Source: Candidatus Hydrothermarchaeum profundi
Lineage (GTDB): Archaea > Hydrothermarchaeota > Hydrothermarchaeia > Hydrothermarchaeales > Hydrothermarchaeaceae
Direction of reading: 5' to 3'
NCBI GenBank assembly: GCA_002011125.2
Contig: MTMF02000009.1
Span: 299,906-363,905, forward strand
DNA: 64,000 bases
Within the stretch, counting starts at the first letter, position 1. Each line of letters starts with the position of its first letter. Positions 44,931 through 54,476 of the stretch are shown here, piece after piece. The notes under the pieces were generated by a model. That model was not told where the DNA came from. It worked only from the letters and a program-made list of their open reading frames with translations, and did not search any database. Both the position numbers and the translations under genes were made by a program.

Positions 44931-46257
44931 ATGACAGAGAAAACGAATGCTATAGTTGTTTTAAAGGAATGGTTTGAGAGTAATTTGCCAGAAACGATCG
45001 AAAGAGAAGTAGCTTATAGAGACTTTATTCCTCTAAAACAATGTCTTGGTATAATAGGCGTTAGAAGAGCGGGTAAAACCTTCTTTATGTTCCAGTTAAT
45101 AAAAGAAATCAAGAAAAACGTAATATATGTTAATCTTGAAGACCGCAGACTTATGCCTTTAACAGAAAAGAGCCTTGACACAATCTATGAAGCCTTTATA
45201 GAGAATTTCGATTATGACAAAAATGAAAGGCTCTTTTTCTTTCTAGATGAAGTACAAAATGTTCCTTCATGGGAAAGGTTTGTTAGAAATTTCTACGACA
45301 AAGGCACGATAAAGTTTTTTTATCTCAGGCTCTTCTTCGAAGATTCTGAAAACAGAGCTTTCCACTCTACTAACCGGTAGGATAATAACAATAGAGATGT
45401 GCCCATTTTCTTTCAGGGAATTCCTTAAGGCAAAAGGATACGATGAAGAGCTAAAAGATAAGCTTTTATTTTACTCTCCAAAGATTCATGAGATAAAAAG
45501 ACTTTTTAGGGAGTATCTAGAACTAGGAGGTTTTCCAGAGTGCGTTTTAACCGAGAAAGAAAATATCAAATTAACTCTCCTGCGGGAATATCTAGACGGG
45601 ATAATAAATAGAGACATTATATCTCGATATAAAATCAAAAACAGAGCCCTACTTGAAAATCTAGTGAACTACCTTTTCTCATGCGTTTCCTCTCCCTTCA
45701 GCTTTTCTAAGGCGCATAGGTTCTTCAAATCACAGGGGATAAAGGTAGGGAAGCAAACCCTCATCGAGTATTTTTCATATCTAAACCAAGTCTTTCTCTT
45801 CTTTTCAACGCCGATATTCTCCTATAAAATAAAAGACGCTATGAGATACCCAGTAAAAATTTACTGCATAGATAATGGATTTTTAAAAGTAGCCACACCA
45901 AAAATTTCAGAAGATTTTGAGAAACTTGCAGAGAACCTTGTTTTTATAGAGTTAAAAAGAAACTCTACCCCATTTGAAAGAATTTTTTATTGGAAAGATA
46001 AGAAAGGGAGGGAAGTAGATTTTATCATAAAAGATGAATTAAAAGTTAAACAACTAATTCAAGTCTGCTGGGATATAAGCGACCCTGATACCAAACAAAG
46101 AGAACTAAAAGCCCTAATAAAAGCCATGGAGGAATTCAAGCTAAATGAGAGCTTAGTGATCACGGGAGACCATGAAGGAGAAGAAGTGATAAAAAACAAA
46201 AAAATAGTCTACAAGCCCCTATGGAAATGGATACTAGAAGACAAAGGCCCCCTTTAA
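44931..46257 (+). pseudogene. DUF4143-type ATPase gene split at a T7 run
   Basis: Frame one holds GIIGVRRAGKTFFMFQLIKE (Walker A) and LFFFLDEVQNVPSWERFV (Walker B) and ends at 45380. After removal of one T in 45315-45321 the protein continues FISGSSSKILKTELSTLLTG into MCPFSFREFLKAKGYDEELK and the DUF4143 end (RIFYWKDKKGREVDFIIKDE). I place the start at ATG 44931, behind an AT-rich element. The last 120 bp are nearly identical to the gene at 48731, so the two are recent paralogues. Confidence 0.8.
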
Positions 46258-46320
46258 AAAAAGAACAAGCCTCCCTAGAGCCTACTAAAAGAAAATTCGT
46301 AGAGCATAAATTTTTTCCAA

Positions 46321-46707
46321 TTAAGGAATAGTGACTACCCTTTCCTTTACCGCAACCTTCCTCTGTTTTTGATCCAAAGTAAGCAACCTCGCACTCATCT
46401 CCTTGGCCAGCTCTATATAAAGAGAATCATATACCGTTAAATTTTCCCTCAATGCTAGGTTGAAGGCATTGCCCATAAGAGCTAGCTGAGATTTAAATTC
46501 TATAATTTCTGCAAACTTGATAAGCGCTCTATAACAAGTCCTTAAGGCTGCCTCATCGATTCTCGCCTGCTCAAATGCTATTGTAAGTGCATTTGCCGCC
46601 TCTTTTACCACCAAATCTAGACTGTAGAGGTCCTCATGTAAAAAGCTCTCTAGATCTTCTTCTCCAAGCAAGTACGCAACCAGCGCAGAAGCATCAATGA
46701 CTATCAC
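46321..46707 (-). CDS. vapC: VapC-type PIN-domain toxin (128 aa)
   Basis: MIVIDASALVAYLLGEEDLE supplies the first Asp; an acidic residue follows in LVVKEAANAL; LTVYDSLYIELAKE and LLTLDQKQ supply the later Asp residues. Typical metal-dependent endoribonuclease toxin of normal length. Overlaps the upstream antitoxin gene by 14 bp. Confidence 0.9.
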   Translation of the reverse strand: MIVIDASALVAYLLGEEDLESFLHEDLYSLDLVVKEAANALTIAFEQARIDEAALRTCYRALIKFAEIIEFKSQLALMGNAFNLALRENLTVYDSLYIELAKEMSARLLTLDQKQRKVAVKERVVTIP

Positions 46708-46912
46708 GATCCTCCCTCAACAAGGCTGAAGCCGTGCCTTTCGGCACATTAACTCCCTTTAGCATCTCCCGAATTTCTTTAAGCTTCTGCTCTTTTTCAA
46801 CCTCCCTTATTTTCTTCAAAATAAAGCTCCTTACCTCTTCGCTCCAGTTAATCTTTACTTCCTTCATTCTTTTCTTAATTGCTTCAGGAACTTTAACGCT
46901 TACAACCGCCAT
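46694..46912 (-). CDS. vapB: VapB-type antitoxin (72 aa)
   Basis: N-terminal ribbon-helix-helix (VVSVKVPEAIKKRMKEVKIN, then WSEEVRSFILKKI), with an acidic and extended C-terminus (GVNVPKGTASALLREDRDSH) that should wrap the PIN toxin. Precedes and overlaps vapC. AT-rich promoter region just upstream. Confidence 0.85.
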   Translation of the reverse strand: MAVVSVKVPEAIKKRMKEVKINWSEEVRSFILKKIREVEKEQKLKEIREMLKGVNVPKGTASALLREDRDSH

Positions 46913-47564
46913 GTAATACCATTGATATTACCATAATATAAACTTTTTGGTAATTATAAGGTAATACTTTGTATATTACCTTATGGTCTTTCCCAATTGT
47001 CTTATGAGCATTAGCTGAACTAAAGTGCTTCACAACAATAATATGCGTATTGTGAATAGCCTTTCTTCTAGTATACCAATACTTATAGTCCACACAAGTG
47101 TAAGAAAGCCCCTGAAGATGTCGCCTAAAATAATACCTCAAAAATCAAGAACGAACAAATAAAGGCGGAATGGCCCTATTTTCCAAGTCTGTGAGCAAAT
47201 TATCACCACCTCTCTATAGCATACTATAAAAGTTAGTGTAAGGGAAATCTAAGAGTGCTGGTAAAGGCAATTAACACTAAAAAAGCCACAGAAGGAGAAG
47301 ATGCAATAATTATTATAAAGTGATTATATGTGAGTCAGACTAGGGTATGGAAATAGCAATTATAGCTTTCCAATAATAGCCTTCCTATATAGCAGATACA
47401 TATCCTGAGTCTTTCCTAGACGCTAACCTACCCCTAGGGCCAACAATATACATAGCGACAATTCTGGCAAACAGAAAAAGATTCGCGGTAAAGTTCAAAA
47501 AGTATTACTAAATTATATGAAAAGAAAATAAGTATGGTTGTTAAAAAAAGAATAAGGTGCACCG
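46913..47564. other. Gene-free stretch between vapBC and the next HEPN/MNT module
   Basis: About 650 bp without an acceptable gene. The left part holds the vapB promoter and an 80-codon minus-strand open frame with no recognisable family. The right part contains the aglH fragment listed separately. The sequence looks like a graveyard of accessory DNA. Confidence 0.4.
47340..47512 (+). pseudogene. Degenerate 3' fragment of an aglH-like gene
   Basis: Around 47420-47512 a frame reads LTYPLGPTIYIATILANRKR, then FAVKF, matching LTYPLGAMISVVAILANIER, then FAVML of aglH at 43808. Upstream, at about 47375-47410, nucleotide similarity to the ALIAFLYYNKYPSKVF region continues with small gaps (for example GTCTTTCCTA for GTATTCCCAG). 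Stops and indels make it non-functional. Confidence 0.65.
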
Positions 47565-47957
47565 ATGAGTTTAAAAAAGCAAACAGCGATGGAGGAGATC
47601 GTAGGCATCCTGAAAACTGTCAAATCAATAAGAGAGTTTGATAGGGTCGAGTTTGTGATTCTCCACGGCTCTAGGGCCTTCGGAAAAGGATTAGAAACTT
47701 CTGACTTAGACCTCTGTATATACTACAGGGGTACACCCGAGGAGATGTCCAGATTTAGATTGAAACTCCTTTCAAAGCTCCCCAGCTATGTAGATGTACA
47801 GATATTTCAGCAACTCCCTCTCTATGTGAGAAAAGAAGTGCTTAAAGGAAAGGTGCTCTTTGCGAAGGACAAAAAATTTCTGTACGAAGTAGCTCTAAAA
47901 ACAGTGAAAGATTTTGAAGCCTTTAAGCCACGGTTTTACGACTACATCTACAGGTAG
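47565..47957 (+). CDS. MNT-type nucleotidyltransferase antitoxin (130 aa)
   Basis: FVILHGSRAFGKGLETSDLD gives the exact GS-x10-DxD motif of MntA proteins. It is followed 7 nt later by a HepT gene. Antitoxin by modification of HepT, by analogy with studied pairs. Confidence 0.88.
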   Translation: MSLKKQTAMEEIVGILKTVKSIREFDRVEFVILHGSRAFGKGLETSDLDLCIYYRGTPEEMSRFRLKLLSKLPSYVDVQIFQQLPLYVRKEVLKGKVLFAKDKKFLYEVALKTVKDFEAFKPRFYDYIYR

Positions 47958-47964
47958 TGCTAAA

Positions 47965-48396
47965 ATGAGAGAAGACATTATAAGGACAAAAATAATTGAG
48001 ATCGAAGAGAGTATTAAACTAGTGAAAGAGCACCTGCCTGAGAATGTTGAAGAGTTTATCGCCTTAGGTCTGGTGAAAGACGGGATTTACAAGCGTATCG
48101 AGTTTGCGATTGAAAATGTGCTTGATATATGCGCCATAATAAACACCGACCTGGAACTCGGGATACCAGTAAGCGATGAAGACATAGTAGATAACCTAGT
48201 GAGAAATAGAATCCTGAGCAAAAAGATGGGAAGAACAATAAAGGAGATGAAGGGATTCAGAAACTTCCTAGTACATAGATATGGAAAAGTCGACGAACAC
48301 ATAGCCTTCGAGAATATAAAAGATGGCATGAAAGACTTTTTAAAGTTTATAGAGGAGGTAAAGAATTTCCTAAGCAGGTACCGATCAGAAAAATAA
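47965..48396 (+). CDS. HEPN-family toxin HepT (143 aa)
   Basis: Helical DUF86 protein with RNFLVHRYGKVDEH, i.e. the R-x4-H-x-Y ribonuclease motif. I choose ATG 47965 (MREDIIRTKII). The longer open frame from 47914 would overlap the antitoxin and has no family similarity. Intact module with the gene before it. Confidence 0.87.
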   Translation: MREDIIRTKIIEIEESIKLVKEHLPENVEEFIALGLVKDGIYKRIEFAIENVLDICAIINTDLELGIPVSDEDIVDNLVRNRILSKKMGRTIKEMKGFRNFLVHRYGKVDEHIAFENIKDGMKDFLKFIEEVKNFLSRYRSEK

Positions 48397-48721
48397 TATT
48401 TGTGACGCTTCTAAGGCTATAAATAAATTAACATTTGCTTGGTTTCTATCAAGCACAAAAACTCGTCTAATACTCGAAGACTACTTCCCAGTCATCCTTC
48501 AAAAGCGACTTATCAAACATATTTCACTACGTCTTGAAACTCTTCTTGTCCCTGTAAATAGATAAGAAGTATATAGTTTGTTTATTTCTTAAAAACTGAA
48601 AAAATATTAGTTCTGTTTTATCCTAAAACACCCCTATTAACAATTTTATAGATGACTATAATAGACCAAACTTTATAGTTTACTCGTAAAGAGGGAAAGA
48701 TTTATAAGTAACTTTCCCTAT
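48397..48721. other. Gene-free stretch before the third DUF4143 ATPase
   Basis: No gene supported. A minus-strand frame at about 48470-48521 reads MFDKSLLKDDWEVVFEY and stops, with RRVFVLDRNQANVNLFIALE in a shifted frame after it, which may be a decayed gene of unknown type. GATTTATAAG at about 48699-48708 is a TATA element for the ATPase. Confidence 0.35.
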
Positions 48722-48730
48722 ATGCAGAGC

Positions 48731-50008
48731 ATGGATAAAGAAACAATAAAAGAACTCATAATCCTATCACAAGAACAAGAAGTAAAACTAATAAAACGAG
48801 ACCTAAAAATCCACTTCGCTGGCAGGATAAACAGCATAATTGGTCCTAGAAGAGCTGGAAAAACATTTTTTATATACCAAAACATAAAACAACTCAAGAA
48901 AAAAAACAAAGATAAAATTATATATATCAATTTCGAAGATGAACGGCTTTTACCCATTAAAAAACAAGACCTAGACCTAATCTTAGAAGCATATTACGAG
49001 CTATACCCAGAGAATAAAGGCGAGAAGCTTTACGTGTTTTTTGATGAAATACAAGCAGCTCCACATTGGCAGTACTTTGTTAGAAGACTCCACGACCAGG
49101 AAAACATAGAGATCTGTATCACTGGCTCTAGCTCAAGACTATTGAGCAAAGAGATAGCGACTCAGCTGCGGGGCAGGACGCTAACATATTTCATTTTCCC
49201 CTACTCCTTCAAGGAATTTCTAAAGGCTAAAGGCATAGCGCTAGAAAGACATTTCGAGTATAAACCTATCCTCTATAAAATAAAAAAACTACTAGAAGAG
49301 TACACAGAGTTCGGCGGGTTCCCAGAGATCACAGATAAAGACGACCTACTCAAGACCAAGATCCTCCAAGAGTATTTTGACCTAATATTCTACAAAGACC
49401 TAGTAGAGAGGTACAAAATAAGAAACTTTGACATAGTAAAAGAAATACAGCTATATCTCGTAAACAACTTCTCCTCTTATTTTTCTACAAACAAATACTA
49501 CAAACTCTTGAAGTCCCAAGGAAAAAAAGTAAGTAAAAACACCCTGTTCACCTATATTTCCTGCATAGAAGACATAAACTTCGCTTTTCTAGTCCCAAAA
49601 TACGGCAAGCTGAAGGAGCAATTCGCAAATCCCAAAAAAGTTTACATTATTGATACGGGCTTGATAAATGCGGTTGCCTTTAAAGTTTCAAAAGATATAG
49701 GCAGGTTATACGAAAATATCGTTTTCATAGAACTTAAAAGAAGGGGTAAAGAAGTATACTACTGGAAAAACAAGTACGAATGCGATTTTTTAGTCAAAGA
49801 AAGGGAGAAAATTAAGGAAGCGATACAGGTGTGCTATGAGATAACAGAGGAAAATAAGGAGAGGGAAGTTAATGGAATAGTAGAAGCCATGGAGGAATTC
49901 AAGCTAAAGGAAGGCCTGGTAATAACAGGGGACCATGAAGGAGAAGAGACAATAAAAGACAAAAAAATAGTCTACAAGCCCCTATGGAAGTGGCTACTAC
50001 AAGATTGA
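48731..50008 (+). CDS. AAA_14/DUF4143 ATPase (425 aa)
   Basis: Walker A IGPRRAGKTFF, Walker B LYVFFDEIQAAPHW, then ICITGSSSRLL, the winged-helix region and a C-terminal nuclease-like fold (VYYWKNKYECDFLV). Start chosen 27 nt after the TATA element; an ATG at 48722 is in frame. Intact relative of the split gene at 44931; the 3' ends of both share almost the same nucleotides (GACCATGAAGGAGAAGA and CAAAAAAATAGTCTACAAGC). Confidence 0.85.
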   Translation: MDKETIKELIILSQEQEVKLIKRDLKIHFAGRINSIIGPRRAGKTFFIYQNIKQLKKKNKDKIIYINFEDERLLPIKKQDLDLILEAYYELYPENKGEKLYVFFDEIQAAPHWQYFVRRLHDQENIEICITGSSSRLLSKEIATQLRGRTLTYFIFPYSFKEFLKAKGIALERHFEYKPILYKIKKLLEEYTEFGGFPEITDKDDLLKTKILQEYFDLIFYKDLVERYKIRNFDIVKEIQLYLVNNFSSYFSTNKYYKLLKSQGKKVSKNTLFTYISCIEDINFAFLVPKYGKLKEQFANPKKVYIIDTGLINAVAFKVSKDIGRLYENIVFIELKRRGKEVYYWKNKYECDFLVKEREKIKEAIQVCYEITEENKEREVNGIVEAMEEFKLKEGLVITGDHEGEETIKDKKIVYKPLWKWLLQD

Positions 50009-50322
50009 CAATTTGAAGATACCTGAAAAACTCAGTACCAAAAAAGTGGGGGTAGGAAATGTAGAGAGAATAGTAAAGAGAAAAATAGAAAGACACTACA
50101 CGGAAAAAGAGCTCTCCTCTTCTCTTCAAATACTCGCCCACTATCCCCTCTAATACTCTAGGCTTCTTTTCCGCTGAGATATCACTAGCACCAAAAGCAT
50201 ATCTGCCGAAAAACCCTCCTCATTACGAAAAAAAGAAAGCCCAAAAAAAACTTTTCCTCAAACATATATACAAAGAAAAACAACCCAGATTCCAAGCATA
50301 AATATGAGGAGAATATCACAGA
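50009..50322. other. Gene-free stretch, nothing recognised
   Basis: About 310 bp, AT-rich with poly-A patches and no coding pattern that I can support on either strand. The right end (CATATATACAAAG near 50263-50275) may hold the promoter of the following Wzy-like gene. Confidence 0.4.
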
Positions 50323-51543
50323 ATGATCCAATTCAAACACCTCATCTACTTACTAGTAGCCCTTACCTGGTTCGAGGGAGCAACCTTCAGGGAACACAGG
50401 ATAATAATACTCTACGGACTCCTCCTAGGCGGACTATGGCTGCTTTTTAACCTAAAAAAAATAATCACCCTAGAAATCTCATTCACAGAAAAAGGCTTCT
50501 ACCTTATAGGAGTATTACTACTATTCTGGACATGGGAAGCGCTTTCCCTAATATGGGCGAATGAAATCACACCAGTATCAGAGGAAAGGATATTCAACGT
50601 GATAGCAGCCGTAGGGTTCACAGTCCTCCTATTAGACCAGCTAAAAACCGATAGAGACTGGATAAACACCTACAAGATACTCGCCATAACAGGCACTACA
50701 TCCTCATTATTAGTACTCTATGAAGCCTACACGGGAACAATCCATAGGCCAACAGGCTACATCTCTCCTGACCCTAACTACACCGCCATGCACATCACAA
50801 TACTGCTACCACTTCTATACTACTTGGCTAAAGACCTCAAGTACCCGTTAAAAATCCCATTAATAGGCGGCATAATAATAACAGCACTAGCAACAGTATC
50901 AACAGGCTCCAGAGCCGGAATAATTTCCCTAATGATGATAGCGCTTATTATCTTCTACCAAGAACTAAAGGAGAAGGACATAAAGACCATAGCTTTAACT
51001 TTTCTTGCACTCCTAACCGTATTTTCCATAGCTGCAAGCATATCCCCAGAACTGCTATCCCCTGGCTTTAAGCGTTTCGAATCACTTATAGATATAGCAA
51101 AAGGAGAAACCAAGCCAGACTTCAGCGTCTCTAACAGGTACAGCTTAATAATCGCAGGAACAAAAATGATCGCTGACAACCCAATTCTAGGGGTAGGCAC
51201 GGGAAACTTCAGAAACAGAAGCCCCGAATATGGCGCCCTCCGCCCTAATGAAGCCCACAACACCTACATCGAAGTGGCAGGCGAACTGGGGATAATAGGT
51301 ATAGCAATCTTCCTAGGCTTGATTTATTTCGCAATTAAAAACTTCCAAAGCCTAGAAAAAAACAAGTATACAACAGGAGCTAAAATCTCCTTTATAGCGG
51401 TACTAATCAACTTCCTATTCCTTACCGCATTCACTGACCGCAGGTTCTACCTCCTAATAGCCCTTACAGTAGGAATGAGTCACGAGAAGCCTCTCACCTT
51501 AAGAGAGTTCCTACAATCAGCTAAAGAAAAGATAAGGCTATAA
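50323..51543 (+). CDS. Wzy/O-antigen-ligase-like membrane protein (406 aa)
   Basis: About 11 hydrophobic segments. HRPTGYISPDPNYTAMHITI, TVSTGSRAGIISLMMIALI, and DNPILGVGTGNFRNRSPEYG, then RPNEAHNTYIEVAGELG are typical for the ligase/polymerase family (O-antigen ligase Pfam). Codon use resembles aglH and the genes around it, not the AT-rich cluster. Second member of the family in this locus. Confidence 0.88.
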   Translation: MIQFKHLIYLLVALTWFEGATFREHRIIILYGLLLGGLWLLFNLKKIITLEISFTEKGFYLIGVLLLFWTWEALSLIWANEITPVSEERIFNVIAAVGFTVLLLDQLKTDRDWINTYKILAITGTTSSLLVLYEAYTGTIHRPTGYISPDPNYTAMHITILLPLLYYLAKDLKYPLKIPLIGGIIITALATVSTGSRAGIISLMMIALIIFYQELKEKDIKTIALTFLALLTVFSIAASISPELLSPGFKRFESLIDIAKGETKPDFSVSNRYSLIIAGTKMIADNPILGVGTGNFRNRSPEYGALRPNEAHNTYIEVAGELGIIGIAIFLGLIYFAIKNFQSLEKNKYTTGAKISFIAVLINFLFLTAFTDRRFYLLIALTVGMSHEKPLTLREFLQSAKEKIRL

Positions 51544-51735
51544 CTAGTGCTATCTCAAGTAGATAGCAAACAGAGACACCACTGCTCAAATAGTATTTAA
51601 AAAACTTAAAAAGAAGTCCATGCAGATTTGGAGGCTATTTTTATATAATTATGATTACATCTCAAATGATTTTCTTCTTCTAAAGTACTAATAAATCGTA
51701 CGAAAGTATTATATATCATACGATAAAGTCAGGCG

Positions 51736-52857
51736 TTAGACAGCTCTTGACGCAATCGCTGTCTCAGGGTATTTCATTTCCCGATAAACCTCCAAAATCC
51801 TTTTAGAGATCTCCTCCCAAGAAAACCCTACAACCTTCTTTCTAGCATTAGTAGCCAGCTTATCTCTCAGAGTATTATCCTCTATCAGCTCTTCCATCGC
51901 CTTAGCTAAACCAACTGAATCTCTAGGCTCAACCACGAGGGAGTTCTCATGATCAACACAAATGCTCTTGATCCCCCCAACAGATGTAGCAATCACAGGC
52001 AACCCTGCCGCCCAAGCCTCTAATACCGTGAGGGGCAACCCTTCCCACGTAGAAGGCAAAATAAAAGCATCACTACTCAGATACAGCTCCACCAGTTCCT
52101 TCCCTTGCTTTTCACCCGTAAATCTTATCCGCTTCTTAACTCCCAACTCCTCAACTAGCTTTCTCAAATTTTTTTCCTGAGAACCCTCACCAACTATAAG
52201 GACCTCAAAATCATGCCCCCTCAACCGAGACACAGCCTCAACAAGATAACGTAGACCCTTCTGCTTCTCTAATCTCCCCACAAAGAGGAATCTAAACCTC
52301 TCCCCCCTCTTTCTCTCGCCTTGAAACTCCTCCACATCAACACCATTAGGGATATACACCACGTTGTCTATACCCGCATCCCTAAAATGCGCCAAGCTAC
52401 TTTTATCCACAGAAATTATCCTGCTGAAGCCACCATATTTCAAGAAAAACTTCTCTGCTAGACGTTTAAAATAGCTATACTGTGGATATGGAAAGGAGAC
52501 GCCATGACAGGTGTTCACCACAGGCACTCCATAGAATCTTGCTGGAATAGAGATGAAAAAGCCAAGATCCGCTGAATGAGAATGCACTACATCAGGTCTT
52601 AATTTATTCAAATGCCTAAAACCCCAAAAAATCAGAAAAAAAAGCGATAATACTCTACGAAACGTGATTCTATCCAGATTCTGCGGTTTTTCCTTTAATC
52701 CAAACTTTAAAACATCACTTCTGATCTCAGAACAATTAGAAGACAAGATAAAAACTTCATGGCCAAGTTTCCTCAGATGCTTTTCCAAGTTATATACGAC
52801 AACAGCGTCCCCTCCTAGCACGTTAGGATATTTCTTGACGAGATGTAGTATCCTCAT
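51736..52857 (-). CDS. GT4 glycosyltransferase (373 aa)
   Basis: MRILHLVKKYPNVLGGDAVV, VVHSHSADLGFFISIP, NTCHGVSFPYPQ, FLFVGRLEKQKGLRYLVEAV, then LPSTWEGLPLTVLEAWAAGL, PVIATSVGG. Family 4 GT-B enzyme. First of a minus-strand group facing the Wzy gene, but separated from the flippase at 53145 by a 287-bp gap in which I see no gene. Confidence 0.9.
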   Translation of the reverse strand: MRILHLVKKYPNVLGGDAVVVYNLEKHLRKLGHEVFILSSNCSEIRSDVLKFGLKEKPQNLDRITFRRVLSLFFLIFWGFRHLNKLRPDVVHSHSADLGFFISIPARFYGVPVVNTCHGVSFPYPQYSYFKRLAEKFFLKYGGFSRIISVDKSSLAHFRDAGIDNVVYIPNGVDVEEFQGERKRGERFRFLFVGRLEKQKGLRYLVEAVSRLRGHDFEVLIVGEGSQEKNLRKLVEELGVKKRIRFTGEKQGKELVELYLSSDAFILPSTWEGLPLTVLEAWAAGLPVIATSVGGIKSICVDHENSLVVEPRDSVGLAKAMEELIEDNTLRDKLATNARKKVVGFSWEEISKRILEVYREMKYPETAIASRAV

Positions 52858-53144
52858 TTCAAATCCAATTCGTATACTAAAAGAATATAAATACTTACCC
52901 TTGAAGAGACTAAAGCTTGTGAACTACTCCACGCTTACGCATAGAGCTTCAAGAGGCTAAACATGGGTATGCTTAGTGCCTGTCAATGGCTGGCTCACAA
53001 GCAACCCCTGACAAGAGCCCATAATTATACTAATTCAATTTATTATAAAAAATATCCTTCTAGACCTTCTATCATTAAACCTCATCCCTCCTGGCAAAGC
53101 ACCTAAACACCGACTTTAACATAATTTGAAAAAACAATTAATAC

Positions 53145-54410
53145 TCACCGTTTGAACTTTAAGCCGGACCAGATCTTATTACTAGTGTAAACACTAACCA
53201 AGGCATGGACAATCAACCATGAGTACCCCACTGCAACGATGCTGCTTAGAATAGTTAGCAATAGAAAACCTAAACCTAAAATTCCAACCGCCAAAACCGC
53301 AGAGATAATGATAGTTTCCCAGATCTTTTTTTCAATCCTAAGTATAGTGAAGTATATCATATTTGCTCCGAGGAAAAATCCCGAAAGAGAAAAAATCCTC
53401 AGTAATCCTACACCATTTTCTGAGTACTCAGCTCCAAACAGCATTAGAAGCTTGTCTGCTATTATAATCATTATTACAATAGCTGGAATCAAAAGAGAAT
53501 AAGCTAACAATAAAGAACTCTGAATATACTCTCCTGCTTTCTCTTTGTTCGTAGAACCTTCACTAAATAAGCTTTGAGAGACCGCGGTTGGGATAATGAA
53601 CAAAAGCTCCGCTAACATGAAAGCCACATAGAAATAAGCATTCATTTGCCCTCCGAAAAGATTCACAACAATCAATGGCAAAATTAAGGAAGGAGATATA
53701 TACAGAAGATTAGCAAAATGATTCCCAAAAGAAAAGCGAAGAATATCGCTGATAATCCTCCGGCTAATTTTTACTGAAGGACTAAATCCCTCTAATATCC
53801 TCGGAAAGAAAACCAGCAAAGCAACAGCGATTGCTAATGCCATGGCGATGCCCCATGACGCAAAAATGCCATAAGCCCCATAGCTGGCAACTAATACTGC
53901 GAGAGGAATCTTCACTGAATTAAATATTATACTCTTCATCACAACTAAATTTGATTTCCTCTTTGCTATGAAAACATGATCAACTAACGGAAAAACCGTC
54001 CACACAACTACGATTAACACGAAAGAAAAAGCAAATAATTTTACGTCCAAAACGAATGTTAGAGCCGGAGAGAGAAAGGGTACCAGTAATAGAAATAAGA
54101 TTGAAAAAATAAAGGATGCCGCAATTACCGTGCTCAGACATGTATTAACAAGACTCACCTGGTCCTTAGAGTTTGGCAAGAACCTTACAATGCCAAAGTT
54201 AAAGCCAAGATTAGAAAACACCGCCAGTAAAGTAGCCGCAGAGATTAAGGCAGCACCATTACCAACCTCATCAGGAGTATAGAACCTAGCAGCTATCACC
54301 CAGAAGAAAAAGCCGAGAAGAGAAGAAACCAAGGTATTTGCCATCAAGTAAAAAGCGTTCATATACAGGGAGTTTTTATAGCATTTGCTTAAAAGAGACA
54401 ATAGAAACAT
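53145..54410 (-). CDS. Wzx-like oligosaccharide flippase (421 aa)
   Basis: PST/MATE-like transporter with about 12 hydrophobic segments. MANTLVSSLLGFFFWVIAAR, then FYTPDEVGNGAALISAATLL is the family N-terminus. Second flippase in the locus, about 100 residues shorter than the one at 28281, and less AT-rich in codon use. Possibly transcribed with the glycosyltransferases upstream at 54477-56710. Confidence 0.88.
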   Translation of the reverse strand: MFLLSLLSKCYKNSLYMNAFYLMANTLVSSLLGFFFWVIAARFYTPDEVGNGAALISAATLLAVFSNLGFNFGIVRFLPNSKDQVSLVNTCLSTVIAASFIFSILFLLLVPFLSPALTFVLDVKLFAFSFVLIVVVWTVFPLVDHVFIAKRKSNLVVMKSIIFNSVKIPLAVLVASYGAYGIFASWGIAMALAIAVALLVFFPRILEGFSPSVKISRRIISDILRFSFGNHFANLLYISPSLILPLIVVNLFGGQMNAYFYVAFMLAELLFIIPTAVSQSLFSEGSTNKEKAGEYIQSSLLLAYSLLIPAIVIMIIIADKLLMLFGAEYSENGVGLLRIFSLSGFFLGANMIYFTILRIEKKIWETIIISAVLAVGILGLGFLLLTILSSIVAVGYSWLIVHALVSVYTSNKIWSGLKFKR

Positions 54411-54476
54411 GTTATCTCCTGAGGAGTTTAAATATTTTATACTAATAAAAAGTTATATCCTTCTCAAATGAGAGAA

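Noticed and set aside
45397..46257. Separate gene starting at the ATG at 45397
   Set aside because: It lacks a promoter and begins in the middle of the ATPase fold; it is the C-terminal part of the split DUF4143 gene.
46893..47141. 82-codon minus-strand frame upstream of vapB
   Set aside because: No family, no ribosome-binding site, and it would remove the promoter space of vapB; treated as chance or remnant.
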